A stretch of DNA of 5,314 bases from a bacterium (GCA_024408905.1 JAKSUP010000115.1:1-5314); one strand, 5' to 3'. Positions 1 to 5,314 are shown, numbered from the stretch's first letter. The notes: generated by a model from the letters alone, not told the origin. Numbers and translations: made by a program.

Positions 1-607
1 TATTATCGTCATAAAAAATTTGTGATCCTTCACCTTTTTGATAATCATAGTTATCAATACGCCCTATATTGTATTTACCTTTATTTTCATATAGAAGCAC
101 CTCACCTGTACCATTTTCATTTTTATCATATTCGGTAACGTGTATTGTTGTATTATCTAAAAAGGGTGGTTCTATAGTAATTTTACGAACTACTTTTTTA
201 CTACTCTTGTCAATAACATTTATAGTTTTATAATTATACTCATCAATTTCTTCTGTAATATCATATTTATTGTTGTCGAATTTTGATTTTAATCCGTCTA
301 TTGTGAATTGTTCAGGTATTATTTCTCCATTTTTGTTGACACTTATTAATTTTGTATTTGGATGTGTTTTTATAATTTCAGTTTGTTCTTTTTTTGAAAA
401 ATATCCTCCAAAAACTTCAGTAAAAGATTGATTGTTTGAGGCTATTTCTTGATCCAAAATAAAAATACTCACACCGGAATTAATTTTTTGTGCAACTTCC
501 GGAGTAATTACTCCGTCTTGTAGCATCATTTCTACAATAGCTTCTCTTGTGTAAAGAGGGAATCTTTTATTATATTCTTCCAGTTTTGAAGAAATGCTAA
601 ATGACAC
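1..607 (-). CDS. Hypothetical protein, N-terminal 202 residues (runs off left edge)
   Basis: The frame is open from a GTG at 607-605 to the window edge, 202 codons without a stop. GTG is chosen because GGAG lies 10 nt upstream and an in-frame TAA (628-626) closes the frame behind it; the next in-frame Met is residue 27. I do not recognise the family. The start has no signal peptide and no membrane segment. Residues 8-45 look helical (KLEEYNKRF, then TREAIVEMMLQDGVITPEVA, an amphipathic pattern). From about residue 85 the protein becomes polar and beta-rich, with many short strands separated by Asn/Asp/Gly turns (NKNGE, DKSSKK, DKNENGTG, ENKGK), rich in Tyr and Asp near 115-126 and 160-200. 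That suggests a beta-hairpin or repeat-like body, possibly of a large surface or secreted protein, but this is inference. It diverges from the symporter operon. That it is a real gene is fairly sure; its role is unknown. Confidence 0.8.
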   Translation of the reverse strand, partial: MSFSISSKLEEYNKRFPLYTREAIVEMMLQDGVITPEVAQKINSGVSIFILDQEIASNNQSFTEVFGGYFSKKEQTEIIKTHPNTKLISVNKNGEIIPEQFTIDGLKSKFDNNKYDITEEIDEYNYKTINVIDKSSKKVVRKITIEPPFLDNTTIHVTEYDKNENGTGEVLLYENKGKYNIGRIDNYDYQKGEGSQIFYDDN

Positions 608-617
608 GTTAATTAAT

Positions 618-621
618 CTCC
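618..621 (-). promoter_or_regulatory. Ribosome binding site deciding the GTG start of the left-hand gene
   Basis: GGAG on the minus strand, 10 nt before the GTG at 607-605. No ATG in this frame lies between the upstream in-frame stop (628-626) and residue 27, so this site is the main support for the GTG start. Confidence 0.55.
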
Positions 622-629
622 AATCTTAC

Positions 630-654
630 ATTATTATTAACGGTTAATTTTAAT
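630..654. repeat. Imperfect inverted repeat, candidate operator
   Basis: It is centred on G642; the core TTAAC-G-GTTAA is perfect. Extending outward, 10 of 12 base pairs match (mismatches at 635/649 and 634/650). It sits 23-47 nt upstream of the GTG start of the left-hand gene, where a repressor site or the 5' leader would lie. Because the region is so AT-rich, chance symmetry is a real possibility. Confidence 0.3.
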
Positions 655-678
655 AATTCTTTAATTAATTTTTAATTA

Positions 679-706
679 TTGTTACAAAACTTTATAAAGT
701 TAAAAT
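679..706 (+). promoter_or_regulatory. Candidate sigma-70-type promoter for the symporter operon
   Basis: TTGTTA (679-684, 4 of 6 to TTGACA) and TAAAAT (701-706, 5 of 6 to TATAAT) are separated by 16 bp. Transcription would start near 712-714, giving a leader of about 43 nt before the ATG at 756. Such matches arise easily in AT-rich DNA; the support is position and spacing, not uniqueness. Confidence 0.4.
688..701. repeat. 14-bp perfect palindrome in the promoter spacer
   Basis: AACTTTATAAAGTT is perfectly self-complementary (seven pairs). It fills most of the spacer between the proposed -35 and -10 boxes and touches the first base of the -10, the classic place for a repressor operator. With this base composition I would expect a palindrome this long by chance in roughly one region in seven of this size, so the support is modest. 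Confidence 0.3.
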
Positions 707-755
707 TTTTAAAGTATTTATAGATTTTACCAAGTATTTGTTGTAGCATTGTTTT

Positions 756-2225
756 ATGAATTTAGATGCCGTAATAGATAGCTTTTTGTCACCAATTGCT
801 GACAGAATATCAGGTTTAATTTTTTCTTCAATAACAATAGGTGGAGTGAAAATTGAGTTTCTTGTTGCTTTGCTAATATCAGCTGCTGTGTTTTTTACAA
901 TCAGAACAGGTTTTATTGGGGTTTGGGGTTTTAGACATGCATTAAGGTTAATTACAAATAGATACAAACATAGTGCTACAAGTGGTTATCAAAGAAAGAA
1001 AAAAGGTGAGTTATCATCATTTCAGGCTTTAAGTGCAACAATATCTGCTTCTGCCGGAATCGGTAATGTTGCCGGTTCAGCTGCTGCTGTATCAATAGGG
1101 GGGCCTGGTGTAATTTTTTGGATGATTATTGCCGGATTATTTTCAATGGCATTAAAATTCTCAGAAGTTTTATTGGGTGTTAAATTCAGACAAATAAATC
1201 CCGATGGCAGTGTTTCAGGTGGTCCAATGTACTATATTTTGGCAGGCCTTAGAGGAAAGTATTCGAACAAATTAGCTCCAATACTTGCTAAAACTTATGC
1301 AGTATGTTGTATATTCGCAATGATAGGTGGTTGGAACTTGTTCCAAATTAATGCTATGACGGCACAGTTTACAGAAGTAACAGGTGGAGATTCTAGTATT
1401 TTTGCAAATAATGGATGGATATTGGGTACTATCGTAGCTGTTATAACGTGGTTTACTATTATAGGTGGCATAAAAGCAATTGGAAAGTTTACGTCTAAGG
1501 TTACGCCGGTTATGTGTTCATTGTATGTCGCGAGTGCGTTTATAGTTTGTATATTGAATATTGGACATTTGCCTGAGACGATTGTCTTGATAATAAAAGA
1601 AGCTTTTTCACCAAGAGCAATGACAGGTGGAGCATTGGCTTGCATGTTATGGGGATTTAGACGGGCAATGTTTGCAAATGAATCAGGATTAGGTACTGCT
1701 CCGATTGCATTTTCTGCAGTTAATACAAATAAGCCTGTAGCACAAGCGTTTATATCCATGCTGCAACCATTTGTTGATACTTGTATTGTTGGTGTTGCTA
1801 CAGCTTTTGTAATTGTAATATCAAAAGCATATTTAACGGTTGATGGTATTGCAGGAATTGAGTTGACATCAAAAGCTTTTGGTACAATATGTACAGGTTT
1901 TCCAATTGTACTAACAATAATGGCTAGCTGTTTTGTGTTGTCTACGATGCTTTGTGGTTCATATTACGGTTTAAAAGCTTGGAACTTTTTATTTGGAAAT
2001 TCAATTTTAAAAACAAGATCATTCCAAGCAATTTATTGTATATGTATAATCGCAGGTTCTGCAATGAATTTTCAATCTATAATCAATTTATCAGATGCCG
2101 TAACGCTATTTTTAGCAGTTCCGAATTTAATAGCAGTATTTTCATTATCAGGAGTTGTTATAAAAGAACTCAAACGCTATTGCGCCAGATATGAAATTGG
2201 GAGTATAATATCAAGTAAGTTGTAG
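756..2225 (+). CDS. Sodium:alanine/glycine symporter family (AGCS) transporter
   Basis: Secondary transporter of the inner membrane that takes up a small amino acid (alanine or glycine in characterised AGCS members) with Na+ or H+. Its 489 residues are typical for the family. Family signatures are clear: FQALSATISASAGIGNVAG (89-107, with the helix-breaking GIGN), GGPGVIFWMIIAG (115-127), GSVSGGPMYY (151-160), FANESGLGTAPIA (306-318), PFVDT (338-342) and SYYGLKAWNFLFG (402-414). About eleven hydrophobic segments can be seen, near 32-50, 90-113, 117-140, 180-200, 221-240, 251-270, 288-322, 338-356, 376-400, 424-440 and 447-468. The ATG is the only start: the in-frame codon at 744-746 is TAG. 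No Shine-Dalgarno is visible before it, unlike the genes downstream. It is first in a four-gene operon. The family is near certain; the exact substrate is not readable. Confidence 0.95.
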   Translation: MNLDAVIDSFLSPIADRISGLIFSSITIGGVKIEFLVALLISAAVFFTIRTGFIGVWGFRHALRLITNRYKHSATSGYQRKKKGELSSFQALSATISASAGIGNVAGSAAAVSIGGPGVIFWMIIAGLFSMALKFSEVLLGVKFRQINPDGSVSGGPMYYILAGLRGKYSNKLAPILAKTYAVCCIFAMIGGWNLFQINAMTAQFTEVTGGDSSIFANNGWILGTIVAVITWFTIIGGIKAIGKFTSKVTPVMCSLYVASAFIVCILNIGHLPETIVLIIKEAFSPRAMTGGALACMLWGFRRAMFANESGLGTAPIAFSAVNTNKPVAQAFISMLQPFVDTCIVGVATAFVIVISKAYLTVDGIAGIELTSKAFGTICTGFPIVLTIMASCFVLSTMLCGSYYGLKAWNFLFGNSILKTRSFQAIYCICIIAGSAMNFQSIINLSDAVTLFLAVPNLIAVFSLSGVVIKELKRYCARYEIGSIISSKL

Positions 2226-2232
2226 GGAAGGA
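2225..2232 (+). promoter_or_regulatory. Ribosome binding site deciding the start of the orphan membrane protein
   Basis: GGGAAGGA overlaps the last base of the symporter stop codon. Two in-frame ATGs follow, at 2234 and 2240. AAGGA (2228-2232) ends 1 nt before the first, too close, and 7 nt before the second, which is ideal. The start at 2240 is therefore preferred, giving a protein beginning MRINHL. Confidence 0.65.
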
Positions 2233-2239
2233 TATGTAT

Positions 2240-2770
2240 ATGAGAATCAATCATTTAGCAGCGTCACCAAACTTTGGTCAAGTTCTAAAAGCAAATACAA
2301 CTTTTAGTGATACACAGATGGATATTGCTAAAGATATAAAAAACAAAATGAATACCGTATATGATGGGCACTTTAATGGTAAAACCCCAAATAATTGGTT
2401 AGAAGACAGAAATTGTGACACATTAATACTATCCGGAAGCTCTGATAAATCAGTAAAATTTTGTGTAACTTCAAGAGCAAATGATGATCCTACAAAACGA
2501 CCTACAGTAAAACAATATTATATCGTAGGTGAATACTCTGAAAATAATCCATTTTATGTCAATGATATTAAAGAGGCAAATAAATCACAAAATATGATCA
2601 CAACACTGTTTTTAACAGTTGCTCTTTCAATATTTGCGATGATAGGTTTGATGATGAGTGTCAATAAAAAAGTTGTAGAAGAAAAAATGGTACAAGAGAA
2701 AGAAGCAATTGTTGATTCATTAAAAAATGTTATTAAGAATGACACGATTGCACCATTCAAAGTTAAGTAA
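2240..2770 (+). CDS. Orphan single-pass membrane protein with NFG-type leader
   Basis: A protein of 176 residues from the ATG at 2240 (178 if the ATG at 2234 were used); no function recognised. It begins MRINHLAASPNFGQ, basic and short, like leaders I recall from hypothetical proteins of Gastranaerophilales (family memory, not checked). Residues about 20-115 form a soluble mixed alpha/beta domain, with a likely helix at 24-40 (SDTQMDIAKDIKNKMN) and strand-like pieces LILSG, VKFCVTS and KQYYIVGEY. One strong membrane segment lies at about 119-140 (MITTLFLTVALSIFAMIGLM). A charged helix follows, about 143-165 (KKVVEEKMVQEKEAIVDSLK), possibly coiled coil. There is no N-terminal signal peptide, so the N-domain is probably cytoplasmic, but topology is uncertain. 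It sits 14 bp after the symporter and 14 bp before the synthase, so it is co-expressed with both. It could be a partner of the transporter or an unrelated lineage-specific protein. Confidence 0.8.
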   Translation: MRINHLAASPNFGQVLKANTTFSDTQMDIAKDIKNKMNTVYDGHFNGKTPNNWLEDRNCDTLILSGSSDKSVKFCVTSRANDDPTKRPTVKQYYIVGEYSENNPFYVNDIKEANKSQNMITTLFLTVALSIFAMIGLMMSVNKKVVEEKMVQEKEAIVDSLKNVIKNDTIAPFKVK

Positions 2771-2772
2771 TA

Positions 2773-2777
2773 GAGGA
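2773..2777 (+). promoter_or_regulatory. Ribosome binding site of the synthase-like gene
   Basis: GAGGA ends 7 nt before the ATG at 2785, an ideal spacing. Another ATG at 2778-2780 is out of frame and overlaps the end of this site, so it is not the start. Confidence 0.65.
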
Positions 2778-2784
2778 ATGACAA

Positions 2785-4089
2785 ATGCCAAAAATATATT
2801 TTGTAGATGTAACAAACAGAGACGGAGTTCAAACTTCAAGGCTTGGCTTAGCAAAACTCCAAAAGACAATAATTAATTTGATGCTTGATGATATGGGAAT
2901 AACTCAATCAGAGTTCGGTTTTCCAACAACAATGCACGAATTAAATTATTTAAATGCAAATTTAGAATTGGTACAAAGAAAAGTCATAACAAAGACAAAA
3001 CTTTCAGGTTGGATGAGAGCAATCTCAAGTGATGTTGAGCAATCTTTTAAAAATTGTCCGCGATTAGAGAATTGCAATTTATCTCAATCTACTTCTGAAC
3101 AAATGATTTACGGAAAGTATATGGGCAAAAAAACTCCACAGGATATTATAAATTTAACCTGCGAAGCTGTCGAATGTGCTGTATCAAAAGGCGCTAAAAT
3201 TATAGGCGTTAATGCAGAAGATGCTTCAAGAAGTGATTTGAATTATTTAATTAAGCTTGCAAAAGAGGCTAAGAGATGTGGTGCTTATCGTTTCAGATAC
3301 TGTGATACTTTAGGATATGAAGATCCACATTCAACTTATTTAAGAATATTCCAAATTGCAAAAGAAACTCAAATGCCTATCGAATTGCATTTTCATAATG
3401 ACTTGGGTATGGCTGTTGCTTGTTCTGTTACTGGCGCTCAAGCAGCAGTTGATGCCGGAGTTGATGCTTATATAAATACAGCAATAAATGGTATGGGTGA
3501 ACGTGCCGGAAACGCAGATTTGGTATCTTGCTTACTTGCTGTACTTAAATCAGCAGGATTTAAGGGTAAATATCAGATAGACCCTAATATTGATCTTTCA
3601 AAAGCTTGGAAACTTGCTAAATATACTGCTTATGCTTTTGGCCTACCGATTCCTATGAATCAACCGGCTGTTGGTGATAATGCTTTTGCTCACGAATCAG
3701 GTATACACGCTGATGGTGCATTGAAAGACAGACGTAACTACGAATTATATGATTTTGAAGAATTAGGTAGAGGTGAACCTGAAATTATTGAAACCGGTCG
3801 TATGATTACAACGGGTGAGTATGGTGGTATTAAAGGTTTTAGAAATGTGTATAATAAACTAGAAATAGAGTTTAAGGATGAAAACGAAGCAAGGAATATT
3901 CTGGAACTCGCTCGTTATGCAAACGTACATACACAAAAACCTTTAACAGAAAGTGAATTGAAGTTTATTTATCATTACCCTGATATTGCAGCTAAGATTA
4001 TGACAGTATCACCATTCTATTGTCCTGATGGAGAATTGGAAAAACGTTTACAAAAAGGTGTCATTACAAAACCACAGCACATTATTTAA
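2785..4089 (+). CDS. Homocitrate/isopropylmalate synthase-like enzyme (DRE-TIM metallolyase)
   Basis: Cytoplasmic metal-dependent enzyme of the HMGL/LeuA/homocitrate-synthase superfamily. Members condense acetyl-CoA (or pyruvate) with a 2-oxoacid by an aldol/Claisen reaction. A TIM barrel occupies about residues 1-280. It opens with FVDVTNRDGVQ (6-16), where R12 and D13 correspond to the catalytic Arg and metal-binding Asp of the usual LRDG motif. Then come NAEDASRSD (143-151), CDTLGY (173-178), the metal-binding HFHND (202-206) and NGMGERAGNAD (235-245). The LeuA-type communication subdomain carries HESGIHADG (303-311) and continues with RGEPEIIETGR. Length is 434 residues, longer than a bare NifV but without the C-terminal leucine-feedback (LeuA dimer) domain, so leucine feedback is unlikely. 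No nif, lys or leu partner genes are in view, so homocitrate, isopropylmalate or another 2-alkylmalate product cannot be decided. It lies third in the operon, 12 bp before the deaminase. Confidence 0.88.
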   Translation: MPKIYFVDVTNRDGVQTSRLGLAKLQKTIINLMLDDMGITQSEFGFPTTMHELNYLNANLELVQRKVITKTKLSGWMRAISSDVEQSFKNCPRLENCNLSQSTSEQMIYGKYMGKKTPQDIINLTCEAVECAVSKGAKIIGVNAEDASRSDLNYLIKLAKEAKRCGAYRFRYCDTLGYEDPHSTYLRIFQIAKETQMPIELHFHNDLGMAVACSVTGAQAAVDAGVDAYINTAINGMGERAGNADLVSCLLAVLKSAGFKGKYQIDPNIDLSKAWKLAKYTAYAFGLPIPMNQPAVGDNAFAHESGIHADGALKDRRNYELYDFEELGRGEPEIIETGRMITTGEYGGIKGFRNVYNKLEIEFKDENEARNILELARYANVHTQKPLTESELKFIYHYPDIAAKIMTVSPFYCPDGELEKRLQKGVITKPQHII

Positions 4090-4092
4090 TAC

Positions 4093-4097
4093 GAGGG
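4093..4097 (+). promoter_or_regulatory. Ribosome binding site of the deaminase gene
   Basis: GAGGG lies 4 nt before the ATG at 4102, inside the 12-bp gap after the synthase stop. Spacing is slightly short but no other ATG in this frame is nearby. Confidence 0.55.
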
Positions 4098-4101
4098 TAT
4101 A

Positions 4102-4632
4102 ATGTCTATAATTGCTAATGAAGAAATTGATAATGCAAAGCTCGAAAATGCAAGAAAAATAATAATAGATTTGCAAAATGAAACTAAGATAAATGTTGAC
4201 AGGGGTAAAGGCCCTTTTACTGCTGCTATATTCGATGATAATGGGAATTTAATTGCAAAGAGTTCAAACTGCGTAGTGGAATTAAAATGTAGTAATGAAC
4301 ACGCTGAAATGCTGGCAATTATGATTGCAGAAGAAAAATTTAATAACTATGATTTATCAAAATATAATTTGAGTTTATATGTAACCTCTGAGCCTTGTAT
4401 TATGTGCATAGGTGGAATTATGTGGTCAGGAATAAAGGCCGTATATTATGGTGTACCTTCAAAAAGAGTTGAAGAGATAACAGGTTTTGATGAAGGGTTT
4501 AAGCCGGGTTGGTTGGAAGAATTTAAAAAAAGAGGTATTACTGTATATGGTAATATTGAACATGAACTTGGTGAAAAAGTCCTTGAAGATTATGTTAAAG
4601 CGGGGAAACCAATTTATAAACCTGATAGATAA
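4102..4632 (+). CDS. Guanine-deaminase-like nucleobase/nucleoside deaminase (CDA fold)
   Basis: Soluble zinc hydrolase of the cytidine/deoxycytidylate deaminase superfamily, 176 residues. The zinc and catalytic motifs are intact: HAE (67-69, with E69 as proton shuttle) and PCIMC (98-102, Cys99 and Cys102 as ligands). GPFTAAIF (37-44) and N56 match the substrate-binding segment GPFGAVIV...N of bacterial guanine deaminase. After the PCxxC helix it has GGIMWSGIKAVYYG and then GFDEGF, resembling the GFDDSF region of GuaD rather than the K-x-GA-x-GS region of the tRNA deaminase TadA. A purine or nucleoside substrate (for example guanine to xanthine plus ammonia) is therefore more likely than tRNA; the exact substrate is uncertain. 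It is last in the operon, where the reaction could supply ammonia or salvage bases. Its TAA directly abuts the stop of the convergent gene, so transcription must end inside that gene or overlap it. Confidence 0.88.
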   Translation: MSIIANEEIDNAKLENARKIIIDLQNETKINVDRGKGPFTAAIFDDNGNLIAKSSNCVVELKCSNEHAEMLAIMIAEEKFNNYDLSKYNLSLYVTSEPCIMCIGGIMWSGIKAVYYGVPSKRVEEITGFDEGFKPGWLEEFKKRGITVYGNIEHELGEKVLEDYVKAGKPIYKPDR

Positions 4633-5314
4633 TTATGCAAATGCTTTAGGCAAAGGTCCATTATATTTTTTGTATAATTTTAAAACATCTTCAGGTATTT
4701 TGTCGCCAGAAATCATTTTTGCATAAGTTTCTGCAATAAATTCGCCGATACTTGTTTGAGCATAGGCAGAAACTTTACCTGCTGTTTTTTGGACTTCTTT
4801 GTTTGTCAAATGCTCATACAAATCAGGATATAAACTTTTGAACATTTCAGGATCTTTTTTTAATAACTCTTTGTAACCTTTATATGTTGTTCCGCCCCAA
4901 TGATTGCCAATTGCTTCTATGCCTGCAGTATCTTTATTTTTAATACCTTTCAAAGCATTTTTCATGTTGCCCCATACATCCCAAAATTGCCAATTTTCTA
5001 AGTCAAGTTCTTTTAAATTTTTTGCAAAGTCTTGAAGATGCCCCATTTCATGATAAATAGTTTCTTCATAGCCTCTTGGTTTAATGTAAAGTTTTAATTT
5101 TTCACCTTCCGGTAATTTTTCTTTTAGAATTTCTGTGATTTTTTTCTCCTGTTCATTTATGGGCAATTTTGAAATTTCATCCGTATTTATTTCAATACCT
5201 AATCTTTTTAAATATTTCTTATTCTCTTCTATAACTTTTAATGGATTTGCAGAAAAATTTCTAAATATTGAAAGTTTTCTTCCAAGATTAATGCTTTCAT
5301 ATAATTTTAATTTA
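4633..5314 (-). CDS. Lethal-factor-like zinc metalloprotease domain protein, C-terminal part (runs off right edge)
   Basis: The frame is open from the window edge (49 codons before a TTG at 5166-5164) to the TAA at 4635-4633, 227 codons in all. The true start lies outside the window; the TTG has no convincing ribosome binding site and should not be read as the start. Numbering from the TTG codon, HEMGH is at 39-43 (5052-5038), giving two zinc His and the catalytic Glu. SAYAQTSIGEFIAE is at 133-146, with Tyr135 seven residues before Glu142 (4743-4741). Anthrax lethal factor shows the same order and spacing: HEFGH 686-690, Tyr728, then Glu735 in EFFAE. This marks an M34/ATLF-like gluzincin. The stretch between the His motif and the Tyr is about 54 residues longer than in lethal factor and is rich in Trp and Lys. 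No membrane segment is visible. The upstream part is helical and Lys-rich (KVIEENKKYLKRL). The target is unknown; a secreted or surface effector is possible. Confidence 0.85.
   Translation of the reverse strand, partial: KLKLYESINLGRKLSIFRNFSANPLKVIEENKKYLKRLGIEINTDEISKLPINEQEKKITEILKEKLPEGEKLKLYIKPRGYEETIYHEMGHLQDFAKNLKELDLENWQFWDVWGNMKNALKGIKNKDTAGIEAIGNHWGGTTYKGYKELLKKDPEMFKSLYPDLYEHLTNKEVQKTAGKVSAYAQTSIGEFIAETYAKMISGDKIPEDVLKLYKKYNGPLPKAFA

Larger units (their letters stand above)
608..755. other. Divergent intergenic region, very AT-rich
   Basis: This 148-bp gap separates two divergently transcribed genes and must hold the promoter of each. By hand count about 24 of 148 bases are G or C, clearly lower than the flanking genes. 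It contains a candidate plus-strand promoter (679-706), a 14-bp perfect palindrome inside that promoter (688-701) and an imperfect inverted repeat nearer the minus-strand gene (630-654). No riboswitch-like fold or small gene is visible. Confidence 0.7.

Noticed and set aside
629..631. Minus-strand ATG upstream of the GTG of the left-hand gene
   Set aside because: It is followed immediately by an in-frame TAA.
647..675. Promoter for the minus-strand gene (TAAAAT at 652-647 as -10)
   Set aside because: No reasonable -35 lies 16-18 bp upstream, and TA-rich -10 look-alikes are everywhere in this region.
1295..1759. Minus-strand open stretch of 154 codons inside the symporter gene
   Set aside because: It lies fully antisense to conserved AGCS motifs, lacks a ribosome binding site and has no recognisable protein features; a shadow of the real gene. 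The same holds for open stretches at 692-967, 1952-2194, 2554-2832 and 4487-4726.
2234..2236. ATG two codons upstream of the chosen start of the orphan membrane protein
   Set aside because: The AAGGA box would end only 1 nt before it; the ATG at 2240 has a 7-nt spacing and gives the MRINHL start.
2785..4089. Firm naming as nifV, leuA, lys20 or aksA
   Set aside because: The motifs fix the superfamily only; no nitrogenase, leucine or lysine pathway gene is in the window and the opening motif differs from standard members.
4102..4632. tRNA adenosine deaminase TadA
   Set aside because: The zinc motifs are shared, but the region after PCxxC (GIMWSG, GFDEGF) and the C-terminal tail fit guanine-deaminase-like enzymes, and the TadA pattern after the zinc motif is absent.
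4660..4678. Possible terminator hairpin ATTATA/TATAAT with a 7-nt loop after the operon
   Set aside because: The six-pair stem has only A-T pairs and would be too weak for an intrinsic terminator; it also codes for the YKKYNGP region of the protease protein.
5164..5166. TTG as start codon of the protease protein (177 residues)
   Set aside because: The same frame stays open for 49 more codons to the window edge with similar Lys-rich helical composition, and no clear ribosome binding site precedes the TTG. The gene is a partial one running off the window.

Overview
The window is AT-rich DNA with standard-code bacterial genes. The best guess for the host is a gut or host-associated member of the Vampirovibrionia/Melainabacteria (Gastranaerophilales-like). 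This rests on composition, on the cyanobacterial flavour of the AGCS symporter, and on an orphan protein whose N-terminus (MRINHLAASPNFG) resembles the short 'NFG/SFG/FKG' leaders that I recall from hypothetical proteins of that group. It is an inference, not a demonstrated placement.

Layout. (1) Positions 1-607, minus strand: the N-terminal 202 codons of a protein that runs off the left edge, starting at GTG behind a GGAG ribosome binding site; family not recognised. (2) Positions 608-755: a divergent intergenic region of 148 bp, about 16% G+C by hand count, with one plausible plus-strand promoter and two inverted repeats. (3) Positions 756-4632: four plus-strand genes with gaps of only 14, 14 and 12 bp, almost certainly one operon. 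They are an AGCS-family sodium/alanine-type symporter, an orphan single-pass membrane protein, a homocitrate/isopropylmalate-synthase-like enzyme of the DRE-TIM metallolyase superfamily, and a guanine-deaminase-like nucleobase/nucleoside deaminase. (4) Positions 4633-5314, minus strand: the C-terminal 227 codons of a protein that runs off the right edge. It carries a zinc-metalloprotease domain whose motifs (HEMGH, then Tyr, then EFIAE) align with the catalytic core of anthrax lethal factor. Its stop codon directly abuts the stop of the deaminase.

How it fits together. The operon combines import of a small amino acid with acyl-CoA/2-oxoacid condensation chemistry and base deamination, so it looks like small-molecule carbon/nitrogen metabolism. 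The actual substrates cannot be fixed from sequence. The membrane protein between the symporter and the synthase has no recognised function. The two flanking minus-strand genes look like accessory genes; the right-hand one is the most interesting item, a possible lethal-factor-like protease or effector. No RNA genes, CRISPR arrays, insertion sequences or convincing intrinsic terminators were seen.
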